From Tatumella sp. JGM91 (GTDB lineage: Bacteria > Pseudomonadota > Gammaproteobacteria > Enterobacterales > Enterobacteriaceae): a DNA stretch of 64,000 nucleotides. The position numbers and the translations under genes are program-made. This document shows, piece after piece, positions 28,316 through 37,763 of the stretch; position 1 is the stretch's first letter; the number at the start of each line of letters is the position of its first letter. The notes under the pieces were generated by a model that did no database searches, was not told the DNA's origin, and saw nothing but the letters and a program-made list of their open reading frames with translations. The stretch is from the NCBI RefSeq assembly GCF_018257575.1, contig NZ_JAERJP010000003.1:78499-142498 (forward strand). Reading direction: 5' to 3'.

Positions 28316-29719
28316 ATGAGTACAATTTCTTCAAACACAGACACACTTTCACCGGGACTTAAATCGCGGCATATTCGTATGCTGTCTATTGGCGGCGTTA
28401 TCGGTGCCGGACTGTTTGTCGGCTCCGGTCATGCGATTGCCGAAGCCGGCCCGGCAGTGCTAATTGCTTATCTGATTGCCGGTGCACTGGTGGTGCTGAT
28501 TATGCGTATGCTGGCAGAAATGGCTGTCAGCTCACCGGATTCCGGGTCTTTTTCTACCTATGCCCATAGCGCACTGGGGCGCTGGGCCGGTTTCACGATT
28601 GGCTGGCTGTACTGGTGGTTCTGGGTACTGGTGATCCCGCTGGAGGCGAATGCGGCGGCGACGATCCTCAATAGCTGGTTCCCGCAGGTGGCTATCTGGC
28701 AATTCACTCTGGCAATTACCCTGGTGCTGACTATCTCGAACCTGTTCAGTGTCAAAAACTACGGTGAATTTGAATTCTGGCTGGCACTGGTGAAGGTGGC
28801 AGCGATAGTGGCGTTTCTGGTACTGGGGTGTGTGGCTATTTTTGGCCTGATGCCGGACAGCGAAGTCAGTGGTATGTCTCACCTCTACGACAGCGGCGGC
28901 TTTATGCCTCATGGTTTCGGGGCGGTACTGGCGGCTATTCTGACTACGATGTTCTCCTTTATGGGCACTGAGATTGTAACCATTGCTGCGGCAGAGTCGA
29001 AAAACCCCGGCAAAGAGATTTCAAAAGCCACTAACTCAGTCATCTGGCGAATTGCGCTGTTTTACCTGCTGTCGATTCTGTTTATTGTTTCTCTGGTTCC
29101 CTGGAATACCCCGGATCTGGCAACGAAAGGTTCTTACCAGACGGTACTGGAAATGATGAATATTCCCCATGCCCGTCTGATTGTCGATATTGTGGTACTG
29201 ACTGCGGTATGCAGTTGCCTGAATTCTGCACTTTATACCTCATCACGCATGCTGTATTCACTGGCGACCCGTAAAGATGCACCCGCGGCAGCGGCAAAAA
29301 CCAGCCGCAGTGGTACACCGCGGGTAGCGGTATTGTTATCAACGGCCATGGCTTTTCTGGCGGTATTCGCCAACTATGTTGCTCCGGCAGAAGTGTTTAA
29401 CTTCCTGCTTGCCAGCTCAGGCGCCATTGCTTTGCTGGTGTATCTGGTGATCGCCTGCTCACAACTGGTAATGCGTAAACGAATGGAGGCCCGCGGTGAA
29501 GTCCCGGATTTTAAAATGTGGTTATTCCCGGGACTGACCTGGTTTGTGATAGTGGTGATTGCAGGGATTCTGGGTTCTATGTTGTTTATGCCTAATCACC
29601 GTATCGAAATCATTGCTACCGGTATTCTGGCATTGCTGGTGGTACTGACCGGGCTGGCGTTACATCACCGGCAGCGCAGCAGCCGCCGGTTTACGGAAAC
29701 ACGGCGCAGCGGCGCGTAA
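28316..29719 (+). CDS. gabP: GABA permease GabP
   Basis: Amino acid/polyamine (APC) family importer of GABA, 467 residues with 12 membrane segments (E. coli GabP 466). Signatures: SIGGVIGAGLFVGSGHAIAEAG near the N-terminus and SFMGTEIVTIAAAESKNPGKEI in the middle. The ATG at 28316 was chosen because GAGGG lies six bases upstream and the N-terminus (MSTISSNTDTLSPGLKSRH) resembles E. coli; the frame is open to 28202 without similarity. Second gene of gabTP, closed by a strong terminator. Confidence 0.93.
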   Translation: MSTISSNTDTLSPGLKSRHIRMLSIGGVIGAGLFVGSGHAIAEAGPAVLIAYLIAGALVVLIMRMLAEMAVSSPDSGSFSTYAHSALGRWAGFTIGWLYWWFWVLVIPLEANAAATILNSWFPQVAIWQFTLAITLVLTISNLFSVKNYGEFEFWLALVKVAAIVAFLVLGCVAIFGLMPDSEVSGMSHLYDSGGFMPHGFGAVLAAILTTMFSFMGTEIVTIAAAESKNPGKEISKATNSVIWRIALFYLLSILFIVSLVPWNTPDLATKGSYQTVLEMMNIPHARLIVDIVVLTAVCSCLNSALYTSSRMLYSLATRKDAPAAAAKTSRSGTPRVAVLLSTAMAFLAVFANYVAPAEVFNFLLASSGAIALLVYLVIACSQLVMRKRMEARGEVPDFKMWLFPGLTWFVIVVIAGILGSMLFMPNHRIEIIATGILALLVVLTGLALHHRQRSSRRFTETRRSGA

Positions 29720-30047
29720 TTTTACCCGGCCGGCACCACAGCGAGATGAACTACCGCGGGCCCGATGCCCGCGGTAGTTTTTTCTGTCGGTTGCGTGGCC
29801 GTTCCCCTGCGGAGCCGCCTCGGCAGGTGATGGTTGCTGCTTATTATCTAATGGAATTAGAATAGCCATTTTTGGAATTTGCGATTCAATGGGTATTAAA
29901 TGACAATGATCCTGATCACAACCTTGTGAGTTTTTAAAGCTACACAGGGTATATAACCCATGTTATCTAACGCGAAGCCTGGTGCCTGGCGTTTTTCTTT
30001 TATTCCCGTTCGGGAAATTTTTGCAGCTAACCAGGAGAACAATTCCG
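29720..30047. other. Intergenic region between gabP and the ABC transporter operon
   Basis: About 330 bp without a gene. It contains the gabTP terminator and the presumed promoter of the ABC operon. TGGAATT occurs twice, at 29852 and 29873, exactly 21 bp apart, a plausible activator-site arrangement. Confidence 0.6.
29749..29783 (+). terminator. Rho-independent terminator of gabTP
   Basis: A perfect 13-bp stem (29749-29761 with 29767-29779), CCGAT loop, and six T residues at 29778-29783. Textbook intrinsic terminator. Confidence 0.95.
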
Positions 30048-30947
30048 GTGAACGTATTTTTAAAAGGCATAGCTTTGGTTGTTTCAGCACTGAGTGTCAC
30101 CAGTGTCAGTGCCGCCGATCTGTCTGTCCCTACTCATAGTTCATTACAGGTACAGGCTGATCCGGCGCTCAGTAAACTGTTACCGGCAGATATTGCGAAG
30201 CGTGGTTATATTGTGGCGGCAACCAACCCTAATACGCCGCCAACCACTTTTTTTGAAACGGATAATAAAACACTGGCTGGCCGTGAAATCGACGTGATGA
30301 ATGCCGTCGGTGAGCGCCTTGGTATTAAAGTACAGTGGCGTGACAGTGGCGGATTCGACAACATTATCCCGGGGCTGAAAACCGGTCGTTATGATGTCGC
30401 CTTATCAAATATCAATGCGACAAAAATACGACTGAAACTGGTCGATTTTGTCAGCTATTATGATGCCAGTAAATTAGGCGTTATTTCTCTCAAGTCTTCC
30501 GGTATTACCCCGTTTACCTCATTTGATGCCCTGTGTGGCAGTCAGGTCGGAGCCGGCGCCGGAACGACCCAGGTAACGCGACTGGAAGACGCCAGTAAAG
30601 CCTGTCAGGCCGCGGGTAAAAAACCGATTCAGGTCGCCGTATTCCCTGATCGCCCGGCAGGTGTACAGGCGGTAGTCAGCGGGCGGGTGCCAATGTTCCT
30701 TGGCCCGTATGAAGGTCTGATCTGGCAGGTGAAACAAATTAAACCGGCGACCATCAGTGGCGTACTGACGGTAAATGATGCGCCGGTATCGGTCGCATTC
30801 CCGAAAGACTCACCTTTAGAGCCTGCGGTACAGGCAGCGCTTAACTCCCTGATCAAAGATGGTTCTTACCAGAAAATCCTCGACCACTGGGGGATTGGCT
30901 TTGGTGCAGTGAAACAGTCACTTCGTAATGACGAGATCTTTAAATGA
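30048..30947 (+). CDS. Polar amino acid ABC transporter, periplasmic binding protein (YxeM-like)
   Basis: Family 3 solute-binding protein, about 299 residues. The GTG at 30048 was chosen: AGGAG lies nine bases upstream and it starts a proper signal peptide (MNVFLKGIALVVSALSVTSVSAAD) cleaved near Ala23. The frame runs upstream to 29982 without such a signal. The mature part has the family features GYIVAATNPNTPPTTFFE and GFDNIIPGLKTGRYDVALSNI. Its stop overlaps the permease start (ATGA). Together with the next two genes and the catabolic genes nearby it corresponds to YxeM of Bacillus, so the ligand may be an S-modified cysteine such as S-(2-succino)cysteine; this is inference. Confidence 0.88.
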   Translation: MNVFLKGIALVVSALSVTSVSAADLSVPTHSSLQVQADPALSKLLPADIAKRGYIVAATNPNTPPTTFFETDNKTLAGREIDVMNAVGERLGIKVQWRDSGGFDNIIPGLKTGRYDVALSNINATKIRLKLVDFVSYYDASKLGVISLKSSGITPFTSFDALCGSQVGAGAGTTQVTRLEDASKACQAAGKKPIQVAVFPDRPAGVQAVVSGRVPMFLGPYEGLIWQVKQIKPATISGVLTVNDAPVSVAFPKDSPLEPAVQAALNSLIKDGSYQKILDHWGIGFGAVKQSLRNDEIFK

Positions 30948-31864
30948 AACCCGTCACTGCACCGACAGATGAATTGAGAATTGTCGGTAAACGTTATTAT
31001 GGCCGCTGGCTGAGTGCACTGGTGGTGTTGCTATGTGTGGCGGGTATTGTCCAGTCAATGGTTAATAACCCGCGCTTTGAATGGCAGGTAATCGCCGATA
31101 ACTTCACTGAAGCATCGATTTTGCAGGGGGTGTTAATGACCCTGCATCTGACGGTGATTTCAGTGGTGCTGGGCTTCTTCTTCGGTACTCTGCTGGCACT
31201 GATGCGTTTATCGTCTAATCCCGTGTTGTCGACGGTGAGCTGGGCTTATACCTGGTTTTTCCGCGGGGTGCCGATGCTGGTTCAGTTATTCCTCTGGTAT
31301 AACATTGCAGCCCTGTATCCGACACTGTCGTTTTCCCTGCCGGGAGTGGGCGAACTGTGGAGCGTACAGTCCAACACCCTGATCAGTCCGTTCACCGCTG
31401 CAGTGATTGCGCTGGTGATGCATCAGTCCGCCTATGCAGCTGAGATTGTACGTGCGGGGATCCAGAGTGTCAGTAACGGGCAAATTGAAGCCGCACGTGC
31501 ACTGGGCTATCGTCCGGCACAAATCTTTCGTTATACGGTGCTGCCACAGGCGATGCGCGCTATTCTGCCTCCGGCCGGTAATGAAGTAATTGGTCAGCTG
31601 AAAACTACGGCTGTGGTATCGGTGATTTCTCTGCAGGATGTACTATTTTCTGCTCAGATTATTTATCAGCGGACCTATGAAGTCATCCCGCTATTGCTGG
31701 TCGCAACGCTGTGGTACTTACTGATGACTTCTGTGTTATCTGTTGGTCAGTACTATGTTGAACGTTATTTTTCCCGCGGGGTGGGACGGCGTGAGCCGCC
31801 AGCGCTGTTCAGGGTATTATCACGTCTGACGGGTAAAGGATCTGCAGGAGAGTCCCATGGCTGA
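30944..31864 (+). CDS. Polar amino acid ABC transporter permease (YxeN-like)
   Basis: HisM/ArtQ-type inner membrane permease, 306 residues. About five membrane segments are predicted, and the EAA loop EAARALGYRPAQIFRYTVLPQAMRAILP (starting about residue 182) contacts the ATPase. A long hydrophilic N-terminus of about 20 residues and a C-terminal extension rich in Arg are present. It overlaps the binding protein gene by 4 bp and the ATPase gene by 8 bp, so the three are a coupled operon. Confidence 0.93.
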   Translation: MKPVTAPTDELRIVGKRYYGRWLSALVVLLCVAGIVQSMVNNPRFEWQVIADNFTEASILQGVLMTLHLTVISVVLGFFFGTLLALMRLSSNPVLSTVSWAYTWFFRGVPMLVQLFLWYNIAALYPTLSFSLPGVGELWSVQSNTLISPFTAAVIALVMHQSAYAAEIVRAGIQSVSNGQIEAARALGYRPAQIFRYTVLPQAMRAILPPAGNEVIGQLKTTAVVSVISLQDVLFSAQIIYQRTYEVIPLLLVATLWYLLMTSVLSVGQYYVERYFSRGVGRREPPALFRVLSRLTGKGSAGESHG

Positions 31865-32618
31865 AGCGATTTATTTACGTAAAGTCACCAAACGTTTCTC
31901 CGGAAATACTATTCTGGATCAGGTGGACCTGGATATTCCGGCCGGGTCAGTGACAGTGATCCTTGGTCCTTCCGGGTCAGGTAAGTCGACACTGCTGCGG
32001 TGCATTAATCATCTGGAAAAACTGGATGGCGGTACTATCCGTGTGGGCGATGAGCTGGTGGGATACCATCAGAAAGGTCATGCATTGTATGAATTGGGGA
32101 GCCGTGAGGTCGCCAGACAACGACGTGATATCGGGATGGTGTTCCAGCAGTTTAATCTGTTCCCTCACCGGACGGTATTGCAAAACATCATTGATGCACC
32201 GATGCGGGTCAGAAAACAGGGCCGTCAGGAAAGTATTACCCGTGCACGGGAACTGCTGAAACAGGTAGGGCTGGCTGGTCGTGAAAACGAGTGGCCGCAA
32301 AACCTGTCCGGCGGGCAGCAACAGCGGGTAGCGATTGCCAGAGCACTGGCGATGAATCCCGGGGTTATGCTGTTTGACGAACCCACTTCGGCGCTGGATC
32401 CTGAGCTGGTAGGTGAAGTTTTACAGGTGATTAAACAACTGGCCCATTCAGGGATCACTATGGTTATCGTGACCCATGAAATCGGATTTGCCCGTGAGGT
32501 TGCTGATAACATTGTGTTTATGGAATCAGGCAATATTGTGGCAGCCGGGCCTGTTCAGCAGGTACTGGATGATCCGCAAAACGGACGGGTACGTGAGTTT
32601 GTTGCAACGGTGCTTTAA
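31857..32618 (+). CDS. Polar amino acid ABC transporter ATPase (YxeO-like)
   Basis: ATP-binding subunit, 253 residues. Walker A GPSGSGKSTLLRC (about residues 37-49), Q-loop VFQQFNLFPH, signature LSGGQQQRVAIARAL and Walker B VMLFDEPTSALDPE are all intact, so the importer should be functional. Its last codons form part of a terminator hairpin, so the operon probably ends here. Confidence 0.95.
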   Translation: MAEAIYLRKVTKRFSGNTILDQVDLDIPAGSVTVILGPSGSGKSTLLRCINHLEKLDGGTIRVGDELVGYHQKGHALYELGSREVARQRRDIGMVFQQFNLFPHRTVLQNIIDAPMRVRKQGRQESITRARELLKQVGLAGRENEWPQNLSGGQQQRVAIARALAMNPGVMLFDEPTSALDPELVGEVLQVIKQLAHSGITMVIVTHEIGFAREVADNIVFMESGNIVAAGPVQQVLDDPQNGRVREFVATVL

Positions 32619-32632
32619 GCACCGTTTTTTTT
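32606..32632 (+). terminator. Terminator overlapping the ATPase stop codon
   Basis: AACGGTGC pairs with GCACCGTT around the TAA stop (32606-32626), directly followed by T residues (run of eight from 32625). It would end the ABC operon and let only read-through reach the molybdoenzyme gene. Confidence 0.85.
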
Positions 32633-32644
32633 AGTGGCGGAATA

Positions 32645-34697
32645 ATGTCCTCATCCCAAAAAATGCACAGTGCCCACTGGGGTGCTTTTCAGGCAGAACT
32701 TCAGCAAGACAACGTCAGTATAACCCCGTTTGCCGGTGATCCCGATCCCAGCCCGTTACTGGGCAATTTTACCAATGCGTTAACTCATCCGGTGCGTGTC
32801 ACCCGGCCGATGATACGCCGCGGCTGGCTGGAGCAAGGGCCGGGGGCAGATACCCGACGGGGGAATGATGAATATCTGCCCGTCAGCTGGCCAGAGGCGA
32901 TTGCACTGGTCAGTGGTGAACTGCGGCGGGTAAATTCAGCATACGGGCCGGAGGCAGTATTCGGCGGCTCTTACGGCTGGTCGAGTGCCGGTCGTTTTCA
33001 CCATGCCCAGAGCCAGGTGCATCGTTTTCTGAATACGACGCTCGGCGGTTATGTCCGTTCGGTAAACAGTTACAGTTCCGGATCTGCTGCCGTTTTGTTG
33101 CCCCATATTGTCGGGCCGATGGATGAAATTGCCCGCCGGGGTGTCAGCTGGCAGGAAATTTCGGCAAACAGCGATATTGTGCTGGCTTTCGGCGGCCTGG
33201 CTCTGAAAAATTCACAGGTTGCCAGCGGCGGTATCAGTGAACACACGGAACGTAGTTTTATGCAGCAGGCGGCTGCCCGGGGGACGCGTTTTATTTCCGT
33301 CAGCCCGCTGGCCAGTGATTTACCGGCTGAAGCGGCCGGTGAGTGGCTGTCGATTATTCCCGGTACTGATGCGGCTTTTATCCTTGGTTTACTGTCGGTA
33401 TTGATTGAACGACAACTGACGGATGAAGATTTTCTGGCCAGCTACTGTACTGGCTGGCCACAGATGGTTGCCTATCTCCGTGGCGATGAAGATGGCGTGG
33501 TACGTGATGCCTGCTGGGCGGCAGAGATCTGTGGTGTCAGTGCCGCACAAATCAGGACCCTGGCGGAGGCGTTACCTCACCGGCGGGTGCTGGTGACTGT
33601 GGCTCATGCCTTGCAGCGTTCTGAACACGGAGAACAACCTGTCTGGCTCGCATTGGTGCTGGCGGCGGCGCTGGGGCAACCCGGATTACCGGGCGGCGGA
33701 TTTACTTATGCACTGGGGGCGCTCGGGCACTATGGTAAATTGTTTAACCGCGTCAGTTTTCCTTCGTTGCCCCAGGGACGTAACGGTATTGACCGTTTTA
33801 TCCCGGTGGCAAAAATTGCCGATATGCTGCTGCAGCCGGGAGAGCATTTTGATTACAATGGCCGCCGCCTGAGGTATCCGCATATCCGGCTGGTGTACTG
33901 GGCGGGCGGCAATCCTTTCCACCATCATCAGGATTTGGCACGGTTACGGCGTGCATTTTGTCAGCCGGATACACTGATTGTCCATGTACCGGCAGTTACA
34001 GGGGAAGCTGGCTGAGTTACAGGCTAGTCTGCCGGATTACGACACATTCCGCCGTCAGGGAGTGCTGCAGCTGCCTCAGCACACGGAAAGTGGCCTGATG
34101 ATGAAAGCATTTCGTCAGGATCCCCGGCGATCACCGTTACCGACCCCGAGTGGCAGAATCGAGATCTTCTCGGAAACGATTGCCGGTTTCGGCTATGCAG
34201 ATTGCCCGGGCCATCCGGTATGGCTACCTCCGACAGAACAGGCTGTGGCGGGAGAGTCATACTGGCTGATTGCTAATCAGCCAGCCACCCGGTTACATAG
34301 CCAGCTGGATTTTGGCAATTACAGCCAGCGCAGTAAACGGCAGGATCGTGAGGTGTGTTGCCTGCATCCGGAGGATGCACAGGCTGCCGGTATTGGTGAG
34401 GGCGATATTATTGAGCTGTACAATGATCGGGGCAGGGCGCTGGCCAGCGTCAGTCTCAGCCGTCAGATCCGTCAGGGGGTGATACAACTGCCGACCGGTG
34501 CCTGGTATGATCCTGAAGATCCTCTGGCAGAAAGGCCGCTGTGCCGGCATGGTAACCCGAATGTACTGACCCGGGATGCCGGAACATCTTCGCTGGCACA
34601 GGGCTGCACCGGGCAAATCACCGTGGTGAAAATAAAGAAATTCAGGGGTGATTTACCGCCAGTACAGGCGTTTATTCCGCCGGAAGCGGATGCCTGA
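32645..34697 (+). pseudogene. Broken biotin/methionine sulfoxide reductase-like molybdoenzyme (BisC/TorZ type)
   Basis: The first frame (32645-34015) encodes the N-terminal ~446 residues of a DMSO-reductase-family enzyme, including GSYGWSSAGRFHHAQSQ and the cofactor serine region SVNSYSSGSAAVLLPHIVG. It reaches RRAFCQPDTLIVHV, where relatives continue with roughly 75-80 residues including TARHADIVLPAT. Here those residues are missing. The sequence jumps near 33982 into a different frame (MYRQLQGKLAELQASLPDYDTF...), which continues to the normal C-terminus at 34697 with the MGD-binding region (LIANQPATRLHSQLDFG). A loss of about 230 bp plus a frame change makes it nonfunctional. There is no signal peptide, so the ancestor was cytoplasmic, like BisC. 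It sits in the sulfur-compound cluster, so it may once have reduced a sulfoxide by-product. Confidence 0.85.
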
Positions 34698-34701
34698 CAG
34701 G

Positions 34702-34723
34702 CGCCTGAGTATTAACTCAGGCG
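34702..34723. terminator. Bidirectional hairpin
   Basis: CGCCTGAGT (34702-34710) pairs perfectly with ACTCAGGCG (34715-34723), loop ATTA, between convergent genes. Confidence 0.65.
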
Positions 34724-34731
34724 ATCGCGGT

Positions 34732-36057
34732 TTAGGTCGCTGAAAACAGGGCTTCAGTCAGTCGTTGCAGTTGCCCGCTGTCTGTCAGCTGGCAATCGCC
34801 GGCCAGCCTTTCGCGGAGTTGTTTCTGTTCCGGCTGCAGGGCACGCAGAAGCTTTTCCCGCACATCCACCGGGGCGGCCAGTGACTGTTGCCGGGTTCTG
34901 CGCTGACTGAGCCGGCGGCCATCACGCAGCAACAGGCTGACTTCATGGAAACGCAGTGCCGGATTCAGGGCATCTGCAGGCGCATGTTCATCGGCAACAC
35001 GGCTGACTTTACTGGCTAATGGCATAATCTCCGGGTTTACCGGACCTTCAGCAAAGTCGGCCATCCGCAAATCGTCATACAGCAACATCGCGGCGATAAC
35101 ATATTCGAGGCTGAAACGGGCTTCGATCCCTGTTTGCGGATGGCGTACCGATGCAGCAATGTCGCCCCCCGGAGGGAAAGAAACCTGTATATGGTCAATC
35201 GCGTTCAGCAGCCCGTCGACAGCACCATGTTCTGCCTGCCATCGACGGCGCAGCAGGCGGGTGGCTTCGGCGGCGCTGTGTGTACCGCTACAGGTGGCGA
35301 AGGGTTTAAACTCCAGTCCTGGCTCTGTGATTCGCCACGGTGTCCCCCAGTGTGCGGTCAGTTTTTCGGTGGCTGACGGGCCATCGTTGCTGGCGGCCAG
35401 AAAAGCCTCGATAACGCCTTGTGGTTGTCCGGAAAATCCAGCCAGAGCCAGCCGGACGGCCTGTACTGCCCGCTCTGCGGCCAACCCGGCATGCAGGGGT
35501 TTAACCGCTGAACCAAACTGAGCTCTTAAACCACTGGCCTGGGTGGCGGCCATACCCAGCAAAACAGCCGTTTCAGACACACTGGCACGGGTCAGCCGCG
35601 CCAGTGCCGCAGCGGCAGCGAGAGTACCCAGCGTCGCCGTATTATGGTAACCGCGGGTGTAATGTTGTTGTGTTGCTGCCAGGCCGATCCGCCCTGCGGT
35701 TTCTGTACCGATGATATAAGCATCCAGAAAATGTCCGATATCATCACAGGGATGAAAACTGCACCATGCCAGTAATGCTGGCAGGATCACTGTGGTCGGA
35801 TGCCCGCGAAAATCCGCATGGAAATCATCAAAATCCAGCGCATGACCGGCATATCCGAGCAATAAGGCGCGGTGGGCGATGGTCTGTTCCGGGAACAACT
35901 GTTTCAGGACCGGCAGGCCGGAGTCTGGCACCTGATGGCGTAATAATGGCCAGCTGACAGCGATAAAATCAGCCACTCCGCGGCGGGCATTCTGCCGCGC
36001 CTGCTCATCGGGCTGGCTGTTTACTATCAAATCGGCCAGTTGTCGGGTGACGTCCAT
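34732..36057 (-). CDS. MmgE/PrpD family protein (YxeQ-like)
   Basis: Member of the 2-methylcitrate dehydratase/cis-aconitate decarboxylase superfamily, 441 residues. Typical features: LDFDDFHADFRGHPTTVILPALLAW (starting about residue 74), the YHNTATLGTLAAAAALARL region, and the FKPFATCSGTHSAAEAT motif in the middle. The start ATG overlaps the stop of the amidohydrolase gene (TGATG), so the two are translationally coupled. In Bacillus the YxeQ protein accompanies YxeK, YxeL and YxeP; its exact chemistry in S-(2-succino)cysteine breakdown is not settled. It is the component that separates yxe-type loci from the S-alkylcysteine (ytm/ytn) type. Confidence 0.85.
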   Translation of the reverse strand: MDVTRQLADLIVNSQPDEQARQNARRGVADFIAVSWPLLRHQVPDSGLPVLKQLFPEQTIAHRALLLGYAGHALDFDDFHADFRGHPTTVILPALLAWCSFHPCDDIGHFLDAYIIGTETAGRIGLAATQQHYTRGYHNTATLGTLAAAAALARLTRASVSETAVLLGMAATQASGLRAQFGSAVKPLHAGLAAERAVQAVRLALAGFSGQPQGVIEAFLAASNDGPSATEKLTAHWGTPWRITEPGLEFKPFATCSGTHSAAEATRLLRRRWQAEHGAVDGLLNAIDHIQVSFPPGGDIAASVRHPQTGIEARFSLEYVIAAMLLYDDLRMADFAEGPVNPEIMPLASKVSRVADEHAPADALNPALRFHEVSLLLRDGRRLSQRRTRQQSLAAPVDVREKLLRALQPEQKQLRERLAGDCQLTDSGQLQRLTEALFSAT

Positions 36058-37208
36058 CAGGCCGTTTCCTGCTGTTTCAGGGCATTTTCTGCCAGGCTGG
36101 CCAGATAACGGGAGGTTGGCAGCAGTACATCATCGTTAATCCGAAATGCCGGATGATGCAGAGCATATTGCTGTCCGGTACCGACCATGACAAATGCTCC
36201 GGGCAGCTGTTGCTGGTAAAAAGCAAAGTCTTCACCTATCGGGCTGGCTTCGACGACCCTTGCCTCAAAACCACTGTCTGAAGCCTGTTGCAGCGCAAAA
36301 TCAGCCCAGCGGGCATCATTTATGACCGAAGGCGGACCGGCCTGCCAGTCGAGGGTAATGTCGGCGTCAAAAGCATGACCAAACCCGGCGAGCAGAGTGC
36401 GGAAACGGTTTTCGATGAGCTGGCGTGTTGCCGGTGAGAAGGTACGGACGGTTCCTTCCAGCCAGGCATTATCAGGGATCACATTCCAGGTGCTGCCGCT
36501 GTGTATCTGGGTAATTGAAACGACAGCGTTATCTGCTGAAGGTGCGTTCCGGCTGATCAGTGTCTGCAGGGCCCCGACCAGCTGACCGGCGATGATTATC
36601 GGGTCATTACCTTCGTGGGGGCGGGCTGCATGGCTGCCGGTACCTTTAATGGTGATACTGAAACGATCCACTGAGGCGGTCAGCGCTCCTGCTTTACTGC
36701 CAATCACGCCTGCTGGCAGGGTCGGATCATTATGCAGGCCAAAAATTGCAAATGCCTGTTTCAGTGCCCCTGTGTTAATCACATCCGGCGCGCCGAGGCC
36801 GGTTTCTTCGGCGGCCTGAAACAGGATTCTGACCCGTCCTTTAAGATGTGATTCATTATTTTTTAACAGTATTGCCGCTCCCAGCGCTGCAGTACTGTGA
36901 AAATCGTGGCCACAGGCATGCATCACCCCCGGGTTCTGTGAGCGATACTCTACCCCCGACTGTTCTTCGATAGGCAGTGCATCAATATCAGATCGCAATA
37001 CCACCAACGGACCGTCCGGCTGGCCGACTTCGGCAACCAGCCCGGTATTCAGTGGTAAATCCAGAATACGGATCTGGTATTGCTCCAGCTGGGCTCTGAT
37101 GCGTGCGGTGGTTTCAAATTCCTGGTGAGAAAGTTCAGGAAAACGATGCAATTCATGGCGAAAAGCAATAAGACGTTCAGCAAAAGGAGTATCAGTGATC
37201 TCTGTCAT
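36057..37208 (-). CDS. M20 family amidohydrolase / N-acetylcysteine deacetylase candidate (YxeP-like)
   Basis: M20D metallo-amidohydrolase (hippurate hydrolase/IAA-amino acid hydrolase type), 383 residues. Metal-site motifs: HACGHDFHSTAALG (about residues 100-113), FQAAEETGLGAPDVI (about 132-146), GLHNDPTLPAG and the dimerisation-domain SHAARPHEG. In Bacillus YxeP removes the acetyl group from N-acetylcysteine after C-S cleavage. The gene lies between the acetyltransferase and PrpD genes, in line with that role; the substrate is inferred. A spacing of 12 bp to the upstream GNAT gene indicates one operon. Confidence 0.88.
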   Translation of the reverse strand: MTEITDTPFAERLIAFRHELHRFPELSHQEFETTARIRAQLEQYQIRILDLPLNTGLVAEVGQPDGPLVVLRSDIDALPIEEQSGVEYRSQNPGVMHACGHDFHSTAALGAAILLKNNESHLKGRVRILFQAAEETGLGAPDVINTGALKQAFAIFGLHNDPTLPAGVIGSKAGALTASVDRFSITIKGTGSHAARPHEGNDPIIIAGQLVGALQTLISRNAPSADNAVVSITQIHSGSTWNVIPDNAWLEGTVRTFSPATRQLIENRFRTLLAGFGHAFDADITLDWQAGPPSVINDARWADFALQQASDSGFEARVVEASPIGEDFAFYQQQLPGAFVMVGTGQQYALHHPAFRINDDVLLPTSRYLASLAENALKQQETA

Positions 37209-37220
37209 ATTTTTTTCCTG

Positions 37221-37763
37221 TTATTGGTTGCCTTCAGCAGGTGACTGACGTGCCAGCCAGCGTTGATGGGCCGTCTCATCAAGGATTTTTTTCATATAGA
37301 GCGTGATATGGCCTTTGCCTAAATCGGCAGTGTGTATTGGCACAAAACCGCGTTTCTGATACATCTCTTTCAGCCACGGATGATTGATTGCTGTTCCTAA
37401 TGAAACGGCCGGAGCCCGCAATTGGCCGATCAGTATCTCCTGCTCCAGTAACTGCTGTATTTTGCGGCCATATTGTTGTCCGGGGTAATCAGGATGTGCG
37501 GCGAACCAGCCAATATGAGGCAAGCCAAAAGGGCCCGGCAAAGGACCCCATGGATAACGGATGGTGACGGAAGCGACCATCGTATCCTGATTATACAGGC
37601 CGTAAACGCCATGATTTTTCAGATGCAGCAGGGCTTTTTCGCGGGTGGTAGTGGCGGCATCAAAATGAATACCCATGGATTTTGTCGGGGCATATGCCGC
37701 CAGTACCAGTGTCAGATAGTTATCCACCTCATCGTCTCTGACCTGACGGAAAGTAAGGCTCAT
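37221..37763 (-). CDS. GNAT N-acetyltransferase (YxeL-like)
   Basis: GCN5-related acetyltransferase, 180 residues. The central strand and acetyl-CoA loop read IGWFAAHPDYPGQQYGRKIQQLLEQE (starting about residue 83), a recognisable Q/RxxGxG/A-type motif, followed by SLGTAINHPWLKEMYQKRGFVPI. First gene of the minus-strand operon GNAT - amidohydrolase - PrpD. In Bacillus YxeL acetylates S-(2-succino)cysteine as the first catabolic step. The same role is proposed here because all partner genes are present. Confidence 0.83.
   Translation of the reverse strand: MSLTFRQVRDDEVDNYLTLVLAAYAPTKSMGIHFDAATTTREKALLHLKNHGVYGLYNQDTMVASVTIRYPWGPLPGPFGLPHIGWFAAHPDYPGQQYGRKIQQLLEQEILIGQLRAPAVSLGTAINHPWLKEMYQKRGFVPIHTADLGKGHITLYMKKILDETAHQRWLARQSPAEGNQ

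Noticed and set aside
32645-34697. Considered as two separate genes or a simple sequencing frameshift
   Set aside because: The two frames carry consecutive parts of one enzyme, and a whole internal segment is missing as well, which a base-calling error would not cause.
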